From Diphasiastrum complanatum (taxonomy: Eukaryota > Streptophyta > Lycopodiopsida > Lycopodiales > Lycopodiaceae), in contig CM055111.1 of assembly GCA_029204225.1 (NCBI GenBank), forward strand, positions 948,453 through 1,012,452: 64,000 nucleotides of DNA, in the 5' to 3' direction. Shown one piece after another: positions 48,160-60,168 of the stretch (its first letter is position 1; every line of letters begins with the position of its first letter). The notes beneath the pieces are model-generated. The model saw only the letters and a program-made list of their open reading frames with translations, was not told the DNA's origin and ran no database searches. The position numbers and the translations under genes were made by a program.

Positions 48160-49045
48160 ATGGCTGCTCCTCAGGAAATCAATCCAAGCATTATTAGAAG
48201 ATTACCTCGGTTGGATCTATTCAAGTACAATGGATTATCGGATCCAGTTAGATTTCTCCAAATCTATACAGAATCTTGTGAAGCCTATGGCGAAGTTTTT
48301 TCTCAAGATAAACTTAAGCTATTTCCAATGGCCCTAATGGGTGCAGCACAAGATTGGTATTATACTCAAGATGAAACTGAGTGCATAGACTGGAAAACTA
48401 TTAAACGATCCCTTATCACATGGTTCAAACCTTGGAAGTTTATGACCCTCGATTACTTTTAAGAAAAACTAAAATGGGAAAGCGAGAAATGATATGAGAT
48501 TACATAGAACGAATTAAGCCTCAGATCTGAGTGCTTACCCGAGCTAATTATTGAAGATGTTATGATTATGTGGTTTCTAGCAAGTCTTACTAAAAGGATT
48601 AGATGCGAGCTCAAACGCCACAATGAGTATGCAACTTTGCAAAACGCTATGGACGATGCAATACGAGAGGAGGATGAGGATGAGGATGATGAGCCGAATA
48701 TTGAGATGTTGTTTTATATAGTAAGATAATTATTACATTGGATGAATTTCTGAAGTTGGTGCTGAAAGCAAAAGAAGTACTAATGCAGAAGTTAACCCAG
48801 ATCGAACCAGAAGTCCATCAGGAACTACTTTTTTGATTTGGATTTGAAGAATTTAATGAAGTACTCCATGTTGGAGCAACCTGGGAAAGTGAGCAAAAAA
48901 ACATCATTGTTGATACAACATAAGCAATTTTCTAAAAAAGCAATCGTAATAGATGGCGGTTCAGGAGGTAACCTGATTTCAACAAAGCTATGTGAAAAGT
49001 GGGGCCTTCCAAAGATTAAGCCTGCGGCCTTTGCCATTAAGCTAG

Positions 49046-49046
<1 letters not shown>
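48160..49046 (+). pseudogene. Ty3/gypsy gag-protease fragment
   Basis: The ATG at 48,160 opens a gypsy-type Gag (LFKYNGLSDPVRFLQIYTES; LFPMALMGAAQDWYYTQDET, where the W/Y cluster and ALxGxAxxWY are typical). A stop comes at 48,460, then more Gag in pieces. An aspartic-protease-like segment follows at about 48,940 (AIVIDGGSGGNLISTKLCEK, with GLPKIKP), where the active-site DSG of the family is DGG. Nothing of reverse transcriptase follows. It is cut by a GT repeat and then a copia LTR. Confidence 0.75.

Positions 49047-49073
<27 letters not shown>
49047..49073. repeat. (GT)n microsatellite
   Basis: Pure TG dinucleotides, followed by looser TG-rich sequence to about 49,100, at the junction between gypsy and copia fragments. 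Confidence 0.95.
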
Positions 49074-49076
<3 letters not shown>

Positions 49077-49109
49077 TGTGTGCTTGTGTGCGTGTCTATA
49101 TGATATGTC

Positions 49110-50545
49110 GAAGGTGCCCTAAAAGCTAAGGCACCCTGTAAATCTTATCCTAAGGCCATTCATAAGAGTGACCCACCTTTCGCATCATCACCAATGTTCA
49201 CTTCAGCACTGGCTGACGTCGCTTACGCTCACTCCATGCAGTTGTGCTAACAAATTGGACAGCAATTGCAGCCACCCACGATCTCCTACAGACAACACAT
49301 CGTGACTCTGTACTTTCACATCTGCACACCTGTAATATTATGTATATATACATATTTTGGAAATCATTCAGACGATGATGATGATCATCGTTGCTACAGG
49401 TGCAGAAGGCAAACCCGAAGCGGACGACGTGACAATCACCAGATGGAAGTTAAAGGATGGAAAAGCTTTCGTGATGATCATCCTCAACATCACGGATACC
49501 CAGATCGGCCATATATCCGAGGCTCAGACATCGAAAGAAGTCTGGAACATCTTGAGCACACTATACGAAGTGTGAGATATAGCTTCCAAGCTACATCTTA
49601 GAAAGAAATTCTACTCCCTCAAGATGACAAATGATGATTCTCTACAGAATTGCGTTAATTAATTCAAGAACCTTCTAAGACAAATGGCCGTTGTCGGATA
49701 TGTCATAGATGATCAAAACACAGTGATGCAACTGCTTACAAGTTTGCCAAGTTCTTACGACAACTGGGTGATGATCATCACGACTCATCCAGAATTGACT
49801 CTTTTGAGAGTCATTACTATGTTGTTGCAGGAAGACATGTGAAGGAACAAAGCCTCGAGTTCCTCAGCTGATTCTCATGCCTTGTACATCAACAAGAGCA
49901 CGACAAAGCAGAAGAAGAAGAAGAAAGGCCCGAAGCAATCAAAGCCAGACCAGAAACCAGCTCAGCACAAGGAACAGTCGAATTTGCAGACAAAGAAGAA
50001 GCTGTTCTGTAGATACTGCAAACGAAACAACCACGAAACTCAAGACTGCCGAATACTTCAAGCGAAGAAAAATAGCAAGGGATAGTCGAATCAAGTGGCA
50101 AATGCAGCTATAGAAGCTGTACAGCCTATTCAAAAAACAAATCATGATGTCTTCATGACCAACCATCAAGAAGCATCTGGCGACAGTTCTTGGTTCCTGG
50201 ATTCCGGAGCCACTGATCAGCACATGACTAGCCTCATTGGCTGTTTTGAGTCCTATACACCTTACAGTATCCAGAAATTTGTTTACCTTGGCGACAATAG
50301 CACACAAGCTATTAAAGGTGAAGGCACTGTAAGATTATGCTTTGCGAATGATCAGTCTAAGCTACTCTCTAAAGTCCTATATGTACCAAATTTATCTACA
50401 AATTTGCTCTCTGTAAGCAGAATCACAGATCTAGGACACATAGTGAAATTCGAATGTGATCAATGTAAAGTAGTTGATAGGACAGGCAAGATCCTAGCAC
50501 TCAGAAAGAGGAATGGATACTTGTATAAAATAAGTCATTGCTACT
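49110..50545 (+). pseudogene. Copia family 1 copy C: LTR part, gag, zinc knuckle, protease
   Basis: Bases 49,110-49,385 match the copy B LTR (23,070-23,350), including the TATATATACATAT box. The sequence then passes directly into Gag (about 49,420: ITRWKLKDGKAFVMIILNIT, matching copy A's IFRWKLKDDKAFALVILNIS). The LTR 3' end, primer site and Gag start are therefore deleted. A CCHC knuckle (CRYCKRNNHETQDC) lies near 50,010 and the protease near 50,195 (SSWFLDSGATDQHMTS), intact in motif. The frame ends LRKRNGYLYKISHCY at 50,545, where an oppositely oriented copia piece begins. Gag is interrupted by stops at about 49,575 and 49,840. Confidence 0.85.
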
Positions 50546-51170
50546 AGAGTACAACCTCCTGAAATACTTTTGCTATCATGCTTCATGGATGCCCAGCTTG
50601 CGTCACTGTAAGATTCGATGTGAAATCCAGCTTCCTTTGAATAACGCAATCCATAGTCTTTCATTTCCTGGAGATATTGTAGTACTCTCTTTGCCAATTT
50701 CCAATGCAACGATCCTGGGTTTCGATTATATTGGCTCAGCCTGTGTACTGCAAACGCTATTTGAGGTCTTATGAATTTCTCGAAAGCTTCAGATTTAGTA
50801 TGAATAAAGTATACCACAACGAACTTGTTGAAGTCATCAATAAACGTAATGAAGTACTTTGCATCACCCAATGACAATACTCCAAATGGTCCACAAATAT
50901 CTGAATGCACAATTTCAAGTATCTTAGTTGCTTTATAAACATTCTTACTAAAAGGTGTTCTAGTCATCTTGCCTTTAAGACCAGATTCGCAGGTAGTTCG
51001 AAATTTCTACTTTTGATTTCAACTCCTTGAATTCTCTGACTTTTGTTGGCTTGGTACAAGGCTTCCATGTTCATGTGACATAGCCTCTTGTGCCACAGTA
51101 CATTTGTTGATTCCTGAGTTTGATTGACTTGTTCGATTCTTGTTCAAATGTTCAGGTGATATAAATTTTC
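50546..51170 (-). pseudogene. Minus-strand copia fragment with integrase joined directly to RNase H
   Basis: On the minus strand, a pre-integrase segment (LWHKRLCHMNMEALYQANK, near 51,110) leads to the integrase start (ILEIVHSDICGPFGVLSLGD, AKYFITFIDDFNKF). At about 50,765 the sequence jumps to reverse transcriptase C-terminal and RNase H sequence (IAFAVHRLSQYNRNPGSLHW; SYSDASWASMKHDSKSISGG). The 157-codon frame reads through the join, so a deletion of roughly the whole reverse transcriptase happened to keep frame. It abuts copy C head-on at about 50,545. Confidence 0.8.
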
Positions 51171-52005
51171 TGATGCTATAATGTGCGCAGGTTGAAAGAG
51201 AAGATCAGGTCATTGCTACATGGCAACCTCAATTGGAGTCATGTTGGAAGCCAATGATAGGCTTACCTCAAGTAACTATTCATTGTGGAAAGTGAGGATG
51301 GAGTCACTTCTTGAGATGAATGATGTTTTGGATATTGTTGTAAGTTTGGAGGAGAGGGCAGCAACACAACAAGATCAATTGAGGTATGACAAGAGGGCCA
51401 AGAAGGCTCTACACATGATAAAGATGAATGTTACCAATGAACTTCTCAAGGAAGTTGGTAAGTGCACATCATCTTTGGAAGCTTGGAATTCATTGAAGAA
51501 GTTTTATGAATCCAAGTCCACTTCTACAGTGTTGACTCTAAGAAGGCAAATCTTTTCTTGTTTGTAGAAGAATGAAGAAAGTCCAAGTACTTTTGTTTTG
51601 AGAATGAAAGCATTGAATGATGAGTTAGCTTGCATAGATGAAAGCATTAAGGTAGGAGACCTTATTCAAGTGATTCTTAATGGCTTGTTGGATGCTCATG
51701 CTAACATTGTTCAAAGTATTGCTATTCAAAAGACTTTGCCAAGTTTGATGGATCTTCAAGAGATCTTGATCAATGAGGAATATAGGCTTCAAGCAAGAGG
51801 TGGATCTACATCGACACTTCAAGAGGATGCTATGTTCACAAAGGGCAAATTCAAGGGCAAAACCAAAAGTAAGTTGTCTAAAGGGCAAGATCAAGTGGAT
51901 GCTTCTTCAAGTGGCAAAAAGAAGGATAGATCAAGGCTCAAGTGCTTCTATTGTGGCATCAAATGACACTTTGCAAGTGAGTGCTACAAGAAGAAGAGAG
52001 ATCAA

Positions 52006-54819
52006 TTGAAATTCTGTTAGGATCTAGTGCAGTATACAGATCACATCACACAATCACCATAGCCACTCCTCACAAGCTCTCAAAGATGGCACAACAAAAG
52101 TTGATAGATTACAAAGAAACACTGTACATATAGAGTATTCACAAACTGCATGAAAAGGCAGGTGTCCTAAAATTGGCCTACCATCTGTCAAACTAAGGTC
52201 GGGCCCAATATGGCCAAATTCGACTGACAAACTTGGGACATGCCCCCAAGTATAGCAAGTACTATAAATAACTCTGTACAGGCTAATTCTTCCTATGTGT
52301 GGCTACCCGACTAACCCAAGTAGTTGTCTATGGGATCAGTGCCCGATCAATATATCCTAACGGATCACGTCCCGATCACAACCATATACAGTAAACCAAA
52401 TAAACTGTACAGTAATTACATCATCACATTTAGAGCTTACATAAAATGTATATCAGATTAACTCTGATTTCTAACTCTCTCCCTTGAGCTCAAATGTGAT
52501 CAGAGTGAAAAATAATAATTTGTAGCAATGTCTGGAGCGTCCAAAAGATGTTATGCATATCACAGCTACCATGTACTTGACTCACACTCAAGCACACCAA
52601 CAAACCACTAGGTTTGACTCCGACTCAGATCTAGACTCCTGTGACAAGGCAACATGCAAGCCCACACACACTCATGCAAACCAACACGAATGATAAAGCA
52701 TCAAATACATGACCAAAGCATGCCCATAAGTGGTATCCTGTCATACTAACACATGTGCCACCTGTAGATCTATTGCTACACCACTGGTCACCAAATCAGG
52801 TCTCCAACCATGGCCCGCACCTATAACAAGATGTCCTCACGTCCAAGCATATCCAAATGACCAATAGTTTCTGAAAGCTGATCCCCATCCATTCCCCATG
52901 CTCCAAGCACAAGAGTCTACCAAGGACTCAATAAATGAATGTACACAAACCTCACCATAGGCTATATTTGAGTAGTTTGCCTATCTCCCAGAGATACTGA
53001 TGATGATCTGCCTCTTCTACATCCCATGTAGGCTCAACTTCCCATGCTTGATGTTGCCAACTCTGATTTGACCAATATATAAGCCTCCCACCAAGGAGCC
53101 TATCTCACCACAATTGTATCCATCATAGTGTCCAAGCCAAAACAAATGCAAACTAAATCCACTATCGTGATGAACAACTCACCCACGATCCATAGCATAT
53201 CATGTAGGATAGTTCCAGAACCATGTACCCTATATCATCTGATCACCAAGTATCCATTACCCACTGATAGCTCCCCAAGAATCTTTCCACCTATAGTGTA
53301 ACTAGACTCCAACTGAATCTAACCAAATAACTGCATCCTGCTTATCAAATAATGATGGATAGAAACAACATGTGATGCCAACCTGGAGACCATTGTGCAT
53401 ATAACCATGCAGCTCACCTGATTACTCGTCAAAGTATCAACTGTCACTCCATGAGCAACCATCTCCATCCATGTCGGCTCACAACCATGGGCATGCTGGA
53501 TCCACATCATCCTGTAATGCACTCCATGCCCTCAGGATACGTACCACCCCAGGTACACTCCATGCCACGTACCTCCGAGTAGGCATGACCCATCCCTAGG
53601 TCATCAACATATAGGTGGGATTCATAATGGAATCAGAAAGTTGCAAACGCAAATGGGCAAGACACGAAGCTTTGAGAGCCAGCCCTAGGTTGGAGAAATG
53701 ATGGAGATCGCACAGGGTGTGATCGAAGGGCAAACACTATGATGGGTGTTTTTCTAGTGATCTACTACAGGGGACATCGATGGCGAGGACTTCATGGTAT
53801 GCTCATTTGGGAGTACAGGTTGGCATTACAGCAGGGGACCAGTTTTGGACATTGGCATCGATGGGGAGACATCTACCATCACGGGCGTGGATAAGGTACC
53901 TATAGCTTTCATGCATTTGGATGTATTTGCAGGAGTCTAGGCTTGGCACGGGTGTTGAAATTTTCATGGTGCAGATTCTCAGGTGGTGAGATCAGGGAAG
54001 CCTAGAGGGAGTCACTCAAAGCCATATACCTCAGTATGATCAGGGAGACAGTAGTCTCGGGATCCCGTGAGCGGCGACTCAGGGATATGCTTGCATTGGC
54101 ATGGTGTCAGGTGGCACATAGCCAGGGAGAGCGAGCAGATGCTAGGAGCCAGGTGGAGCAGGTGATGCTTTGGAGTTCGTCTTGTCTAGCAGGATGGTGA
54201 CCAGGTTCGGAGACATCAGGTGAGCATAGTATGTGGATGACGAGTCCATTGGGGTGGCACTCATGGAGATGCTACAGTTGCTCAAGTATGATATGTCATT
54301 GTATGGACGATGTTCTTCAGTTGGTGCATCATGACGCTCTAATACCAAGTTGAAATTCTGTTAGGATCTAGTGCAGTATACAGATCACATCACACAATCA
54401 CCATAGCCACTCCTCACAAGCTCTCAAAGATGGCACAACAAAAGTTGATAGATTACAAAGAAACACTGTACATATAGAGTATTCACAAACTGCATGAAAA
54501 GGCAGGTGTCCTAAAATTGGCCTACCACCTGTCAAACTAAGGTCGGGCCCAATATGGCCAAATTCGACCGACAAACTTGGGACATGCCCCCAAGTATAGC
54601 AAGTACTGTAAATAACTCTGTACAGGCTAATTCTTCCTATGTGTGGCTATTTGGCTAACCCAAGTAGTTGTCTACGGGATCAGTGCACGATCAATATATC
54701 CTAACGGGTCACATCCGATCACAACCATATATAGTAAACCAAATAAACTGTACAATAATTACATCATTACATTTAGAGTTTACATAAAATGTATATCAGA
54801 TTAACTCTGATTTCTAACT
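52006..54819 (-). mobile_element. Nested non-autonomous LTR element (2.8 kb)
   Basis: Direct repeats 52,006-52,476 and 54,350-54,819 (about 470 bp, roughly 97% identical by eye) flank a 1.87-kb interior. The plus strand GCTCTAATACCAAG at 54,334-54,347 is the complement of a TTGGTATTAGAGC primer site, and a minus-strand purine tract (CAAGGGAGAG) adjoins the other LTR at about 52,480. The element therefore lies on the minus strand. The interior has no gag or pol that I can recognise, only short frames. AGATCAA occurs on both outer flanks (51,999-52,005 and 54,820-54,826), and removal of the insert rejoins the host Gag frame (...KKRDQ/GDKQGN). Confidence 0.9.
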
Positions 54820-54972
54820 AGATCAAGGAGACAAGCAAGGTAATCTTACTCTTGATGAGGATGGTTTGGATGTTCAAGATGCAAATGATGATGCTTTTGT
54901 GACGTCTTCATGTATGCTTGCTAATGATGGAGATCTAGTCCTTGGTGGATTGATAGTGGAGCAAGTTCACAC

Positions 54973-56040
54973 ATGACCTTTCACAAAGAGTACTTCACTT
55001 CTTTGTTGGCATATGGAGATGACAAGAGGGTGATCTACATGGCCAATGATGGTGAGTGTGCAATCAAAGGGATTGGCACAATTCCTATTTCTCTCTCTAC
55101 AAATAAGAATGTTCATTTGGAGGATGTCTTGTTTATTCCATCTATTACCAAGAATTTACTTAGTGTGAGTCAAATGCTAAGTAAAGGCCTCAAGGTGGAG
55201 TTTGATGGAGATGCTTGTTTGATCAAAAGGAAGGATGTCTTGATTGGAAAAGGTAAAAGGCAAGGAAAGTTGTTCAAACTTGATGCTTGTGTTATTGCTA
55301 ACCAAGTTGGATGTGTTGCAAGAGAGCAAATTTCTATTCAAGAGGTTTGGCACAAAAGGATGGGACACCTCAACTTCAAGTCATTGGAGGTAATGGCAAG
55401 AAAGAAGGTTGTGATTGGTCTTCCAGGTTCCTTAAGTAATGTCAAGCATGTTTGTGAGTCTTGTGCTTTGTCTAAGTCACATAAAGTACCTTATACTAGA
55501 TCTATTTCTAGATCTACAAAGCCTTTTCAACTTGTACATTCGGATATTCATGGATTTACTACAATTAGCAATAGTGGAGCTAAGATGTATATAACATTCA
55601 TTGATGATTTTAGTAGATTTTGTTGGATCTATCTACTAAAGAACAAGGATGAAGTGTATGATTTCTTTGTCAAGTTCAAGAATGCAAGGGAGAACCAATT
55701 TTCCACAAAGATCAAGTGCTTGAGAGGTGACAATGGTGGTGAGTACATATCTAACAAGTTGAAGGCCTTTTGTGATGAGCATGGGATCAAGAGGGAGTAT
55801 ACAACATCAAGGACCCCACAACAAAATAGAGTGGCTAAAAGGAAGAATAGGACTTTATGTGAAAGTGCTAAAGCTATGAGGTTAAGTGCTAATCTTGACA
55901 AACCATTTTGGGATCAAGCTTTGTTGTGTGCCAATTTCTTGTGCAATAGGTGGTCGAGTGCTATTTTGGATGGAAGGACACCTTTCGTAGAGATGTCATT
56001 TTTTATGAGGGGAACATTCCAAAAGTGTCTTCAAGAATGA
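54973..56040 (+). pseudogene. Family 3 copia protease-integrase reading frame
   Basis: The longest open part of the family 3 element: 355 codons running from just after the protease active site through the pre-integrase zinc region (HxxxxH...C-x2-C in WHKRMGHLN...CESCALSK) and the integrase core, with D in HSDIHG, D in RGDNGG and E in the usual NRVAKRKNRTLCE context. In that last motif the common GxxERxNRT is VAKRKNRT, so the catalytic Glu appears to be Lys. The frame ends after TPFVEM, where the rest of integrase has been deleted. A second frame at 55,950-56,486 picks up the integrase-RT linker (DVIFYEGN). Confidence 0.8.
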
Positions 56041-57423
56041 TTGATGGTAGAGTGGATGGATCTAACATTCTTGATGTTGATGAGAAGGATCTTACTTTGG
56101 ATGGTGGTGATGATGGACCTTCATCAAGTCAAAAGCCAAGGAGAACATCAAGAGAAAGACAAGTACCTTCAAGGCTCACATATGATCAAAAGGGTAAGCA
56201 AGTAGTTTTTGGAAATTATGTTGCTCTCCTAACCTCTTTGGATGAGCCTACAAGTGTAGATCAAGCAAGGAATAAAGAGGAGTGGATCCAAGCAATGGAT
56301 CTCGAGTATCAAGCTCTTATGAAGAGTGGAACATCTTTTGGAGGAACTTCTTGTGTACATGGAGCTATGCAAGTGGATGGATGTTATCTTGCTGTAAAAT
56401 CAAGTAATGGATTTGGAAAACAAAGTTTGTTCAAAGACTTTGATGATCAAGTTGAAGATCAAGAGGTTGATCTCAAAGAGCTTTAACTAGTCAAAAGGGA
56501 AGTTGGCAATTTGGAGCTAGTCAAGAGCATCAAAGGAGAGGTAATTGGCAAAGATGTTATGGATATGTTTTTGCAGCATATTGAAGACTCAAGGAAGGTC
56601 AAATAAGCAACAAGTAAGTGTTGTTCAAGTTTACTTTACTTGTTCTATCTCATGTTTGAGCAAGTTCATGTGGATGTGTGCCAATTGTCAAGATATGGTA
56701 AAACTAGCTACATTGGTGAGCATTGTTTTGATGTTGGATTTGTACTAGCATTCTTGGCTGGTTTTTTTGATGGAAATGAAGCTATTGGAGGTTCATTATA
56801 TCACTCATTCATGGTCAAGTCATCAAGGCTTGATGGCATCTTATGGTAAGATGGAGATGGAGGCTCATTCATGGAGTATCATGGTGGATACAAGGTAACA
56901 AAGGAAAAAGGAGGAGGAGACATGCAAGCAAATGTTGATCACTCACATTTATTGTTTGTTTGCTGTATTTTTCTAGAGAGTTCAGAGTTGGAAGCATGGT
57001 GGTATCATTTCATTTACATTCTATTTGATTCTCCATGTTCTAGTTACATCTTGATATGTAAAATTGATATAAGAAATAGTGGAGCATCCCAAGTGGACAC
57101 TATTCTCTATATCAATTATGGTTGTTTCTATTTTGAGCATTACATGATCATTGAAAGGAGATCTATTCTTAGGAAGAAGATCATTCTTATGATGGATCGA
57201 AGTTCTATTGTCAAAAACTATGCTAGGAGCAAGCATATTGAGATACAATATCATTTTGTGAGGGAGCAAGTCATTGCAAAGGAGGTGGTCTTTCAACATG
57301 TGTCTTCAAGGGAATGTGTAGCTGATATCTTCACCAAAGCATTGGGAAAAGACTTGTTCATGAAGCATAGGACTTCACTTCGAGTATTATCAAAGTCTAT
57401 GCTAAAACTAGTTGAAGAGGGAG

Positions 57424-58070
57424 TGTGAAATATTCAACTAGTTTCATCACATTTTGCAATATTTTCATATTTGGCATATTGAGGCCAAAACTTGTTTTAG
57501 ACTTAGAGCTTGACTTTTCAAAGTTCATTAGTCTAAATTTCATTTGAATAAACACTTTTTGAGAGTGTGGGAAAGTTAGAATGCGAGTTTGAGTAGATTC
57601 AATTCGAATAGTTGGGTACATTGAATCTAGACCCAAAATTAGTAGGGTTAGCATTTTGGTGGGAAAGCCAAGTGGCCAAATAGGGTCTGGACCTGCTATA
57701 AAAGGATGTAACTCATGGAGAGAGCAATCTTCTCTCTTCTCTATTTCATTTCATGCTTATACATGGTTCTCTTGGGTTCTACTATCCATTGGTGCACTAT
57801 CTTGGTGATTGCTTGCAGTTCTATGTGTAGAATGATCTATATTTGCTATTTGGATCCACACGTGTGAAATATAGTAGCTTGCTGGTTTTGTACGAACAGC
57901 AACAGTACATAATCATTTCATTCAAGTTTGATCAAGTTCTATTGGTGTTTGCATCTCAAATTGTGTGTAGATGCTGATTTTTCTACATTGGTGAGATTGG
58001 TAGTGTATTTCTCTTTCTAACCAAAGATCATTCAAGTAGATTGGATCTTAAGGATCTAAAATCTTTCACA
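57424..58070 (+). repeat. 3' LTR of the family 3 copia element
   Basis: It starts TGTGAAATATTC directly after a purine tract (GAAGAGGGAG) that overlaps the end of the pol frame, and ends TCTTTCACA. It contains a TATAAAAGG promoter box at about 57,697. The LTR ends match those of the 38-43 kb element. Confidence 0.8.
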
Positions 58071-60168
58071 GAAGCCTCTTGCCATATTCTAGAATATTCC
58101 ATGTCATATCCAGAATCAGACAACAATGTGTTGGCTTTTGAATATATAGGATGCATGCAGATCATTATAATACTATAAAACCACGTAAAATTTTGAAATG
58201 AAAAAGTTATACCTTGCAGGTGCTCGACCTTGTGCATAATTTTTTATGTAAATTATATTTGTAGACCTATTGATATTTGGCTGATTTATAACCTTATTAT
58301 AACACATTTTATCATGAAAATAATTACTCTAGCGAGCTAGGTTGATGCCCAAAAAAAATAGTTGGATGCCAACGATCTTTAAAAATTATAAATTTTTTTA
58401 TTATGGTGATATTAATTTAGTGGATAAAAAATAGTTTCAATTGATGCAGTATACTTTAGCAAGGCTAGCTACTATAATAAAGGGCCATCTTTGATAGTTG
58501 TAGATTTTAGACTGCAACATTTTTGAGTTGAGGATTTTGGAAGGCATTATTTTCCAAAAGCTGAAATGTTGAAGGTTTTGGAATGCATTATTTTTCAAAA
58601 GCAGACATCCATTGAAAGATGTATATGAAAGGAAAACTCGAGGGAGGTTTTCACAGGAGTGGCTCATAGGCTCCAATGCTTGCCAAAAACCTATAATCCA
58701 TTGAAAAAAGCCTACCAGATTTTTAAATCACCTACTTAGAAAATTTTTATAGGTTCTCATAACCTACATGTTTGAGCACTTATAGGTTTTGAGCCTATCA
58801 AAAATTAAATTATAGGTTTTTATTTTCATATAAATATTTTTTGGTTTAAGCTTTTAGAAATGATTAGTATGGCTCTAGGCGTTAATACATTATTTGAGTG
58901 GCCCATACTAAAGTGTTAACAAATGCATTTCATTTTACTTCTTTTAAAATACAAAAATCATACAAGTAATTCTTCATCATTATTAAAATCAAAATGTAAA
59001 AATTTAACATTTTGATATTGATTATTGCATCACCCTAATTTTTTGTGGTTTTTTGGGAGCTGTCGATTTTTCAAAAATCTTCTCTTTTGAATCTTGCATC
59101 TCAATTTGCTTCCGGCAAGAAATTACAAATTTACATTAATAACTAATTCTATTGGCTTAATAAAGCTATGTAGCATAAGGTTTATATGAATCCACCTACT
59201 TTATTACATAGAAATTTCTTGCATTTGAAAACATTAAACAAATTTTTTCTTGCATCTAAAAAATGTTGTCGATTTTTTAAAAGTTAATTTCCTATAATTT
59301 TTTTACACATTCGATTTTTGGAAAAAGATGTCTCGAAAGATTTTTTTTTGTTTTAAGCCTTCTCCATATAGAATTGTAGGCTTTTGGCCCATGAATTGTT
59401 AAAAAACCTACAAAAAAAAAAATTAATAGGTTTTGTGTTAGGTTGAGAAAAAAGTTTTCCGCAAGCACTGATAGGCTCCTCTTGTTTGCCGTTTGCCAAG
59501 TCCGCAAATTACTTTATGTACATGTACTTCCTTCCCATCCCATCACCACTTTGACTTGAGTCAATATACTACTAAGTACGTAAAATCAGTTTTTAAATTT
59601 TTACAAAGAAAATGGTGATGCCTCACAAAACGTAATCTGTGGGGCAAAAAAAAATTTGACAAATTTTTTATTACAGACACCCTCCGAACACTGGAAGGTG
59701 CACGTAAAAAAATTTACGTTTTTTACATGCACCTTCCGCCCGAAAGGTGAGTGTAAAAAAAATTTATGTCAAAAAAAAATGTAAAAACAGAATTCACGGA
59801 AGGGAAGGGCCGACTCCGAGGCACGGTCTTCGGGGGCGAAAGGGCCTCCCGCCGCCGCCCCCCCCCCACGCCCCCCAATATACACGGCAAGCTAGTCAAC
59901 AAAATTGCATCATAGACACGGCTAGGTCCATTGAACTTGATTTCTTTTCTTTCTTTTGTGTAGGATATTCTCTCACTGTAAATGCTTGTCAACCTCATGA
60001 TCGTACAATTGTTTTATTTGAAAAACTTTTTGATCAGCAGCAAAATTCACTGTTTCCTTTTTGCTGGAAACAAAAAGAGCTTGCTGAATCCATACATAAT
60101 TATAGCTGCTTGTTTTGTGATTCAAATTTAACACCGTTAAAACAGAGCACCCTTGTGGGTTTCATCAA
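58071..60168. other. AT-rich intergenic and P450 upstream region
   Basis: No gene seen. 58,700-59,480 has loose repeats of ATAGGTTTT/CCTACA. From 59,650 there is a hairpin, and at 59,800-59,880 a GC-rich run with poly-C. The last 200 bp are presumably promoter and untranslated leader of the P450 gene; no clear TATA box stands out. Confidence 0.4.
59693..59737. repeat. Near-perfect inverted repeat (hairpin)
   Basis: GGAAGGTGCACGTAAAAAA faces TTTTTTACATGCACCTTCC with a 7-bp loop and one mismatch. A further diverged copy of the arm (CTTCCGCCCGAAAGGTGAG) follows. Possibly the end of a small inverted-repeat element. Confidence 0.65.

Larger units (their letters stand above)
51220..58070 (+). mobile_element. 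Copia family 3 element, 5' truncated and split by a nested insertion
   Basis: Gag starts at 51,220 (SSNYSLWKVRMESLLEMNDV) and resembles that of the 38-43 kb element. Stops occur at 51,565 and 51,964 (inside the zinc knuckle, after CFYCGIK). A 2.8-kb element interrupts Gag at 52,006-54,819. The protease (WWIDSGASSHMTF, near 54,950) needs a one-base frame change. Then come GAG-pre-integrase (VWHKRMGHLNFKSLE) and integrase (FIDDFSRFCWIY; RGDNGGEYIS; TPQQNRVAKRKNRTLCE). The reverse transcriptase is almost all deleted, only its start remaining (EEWIQAMDLEYQALMKSGT, about 56,280). The RNase H end (SKHIEIQYHFVREQ; CVADIFTKALGKDL, stop at 57,426) leads into the 3' LTR. No 5' LTR is seen. Confidence 0.88.

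Noticed and set aside
52477-54349. Frames inside the nested non-autonomous element (for example 53,319-53,522 and 54,142-54,348, minus)
   Set aside because: Short, no gag or pol motif, and the one next to the primer site simply reads through it.
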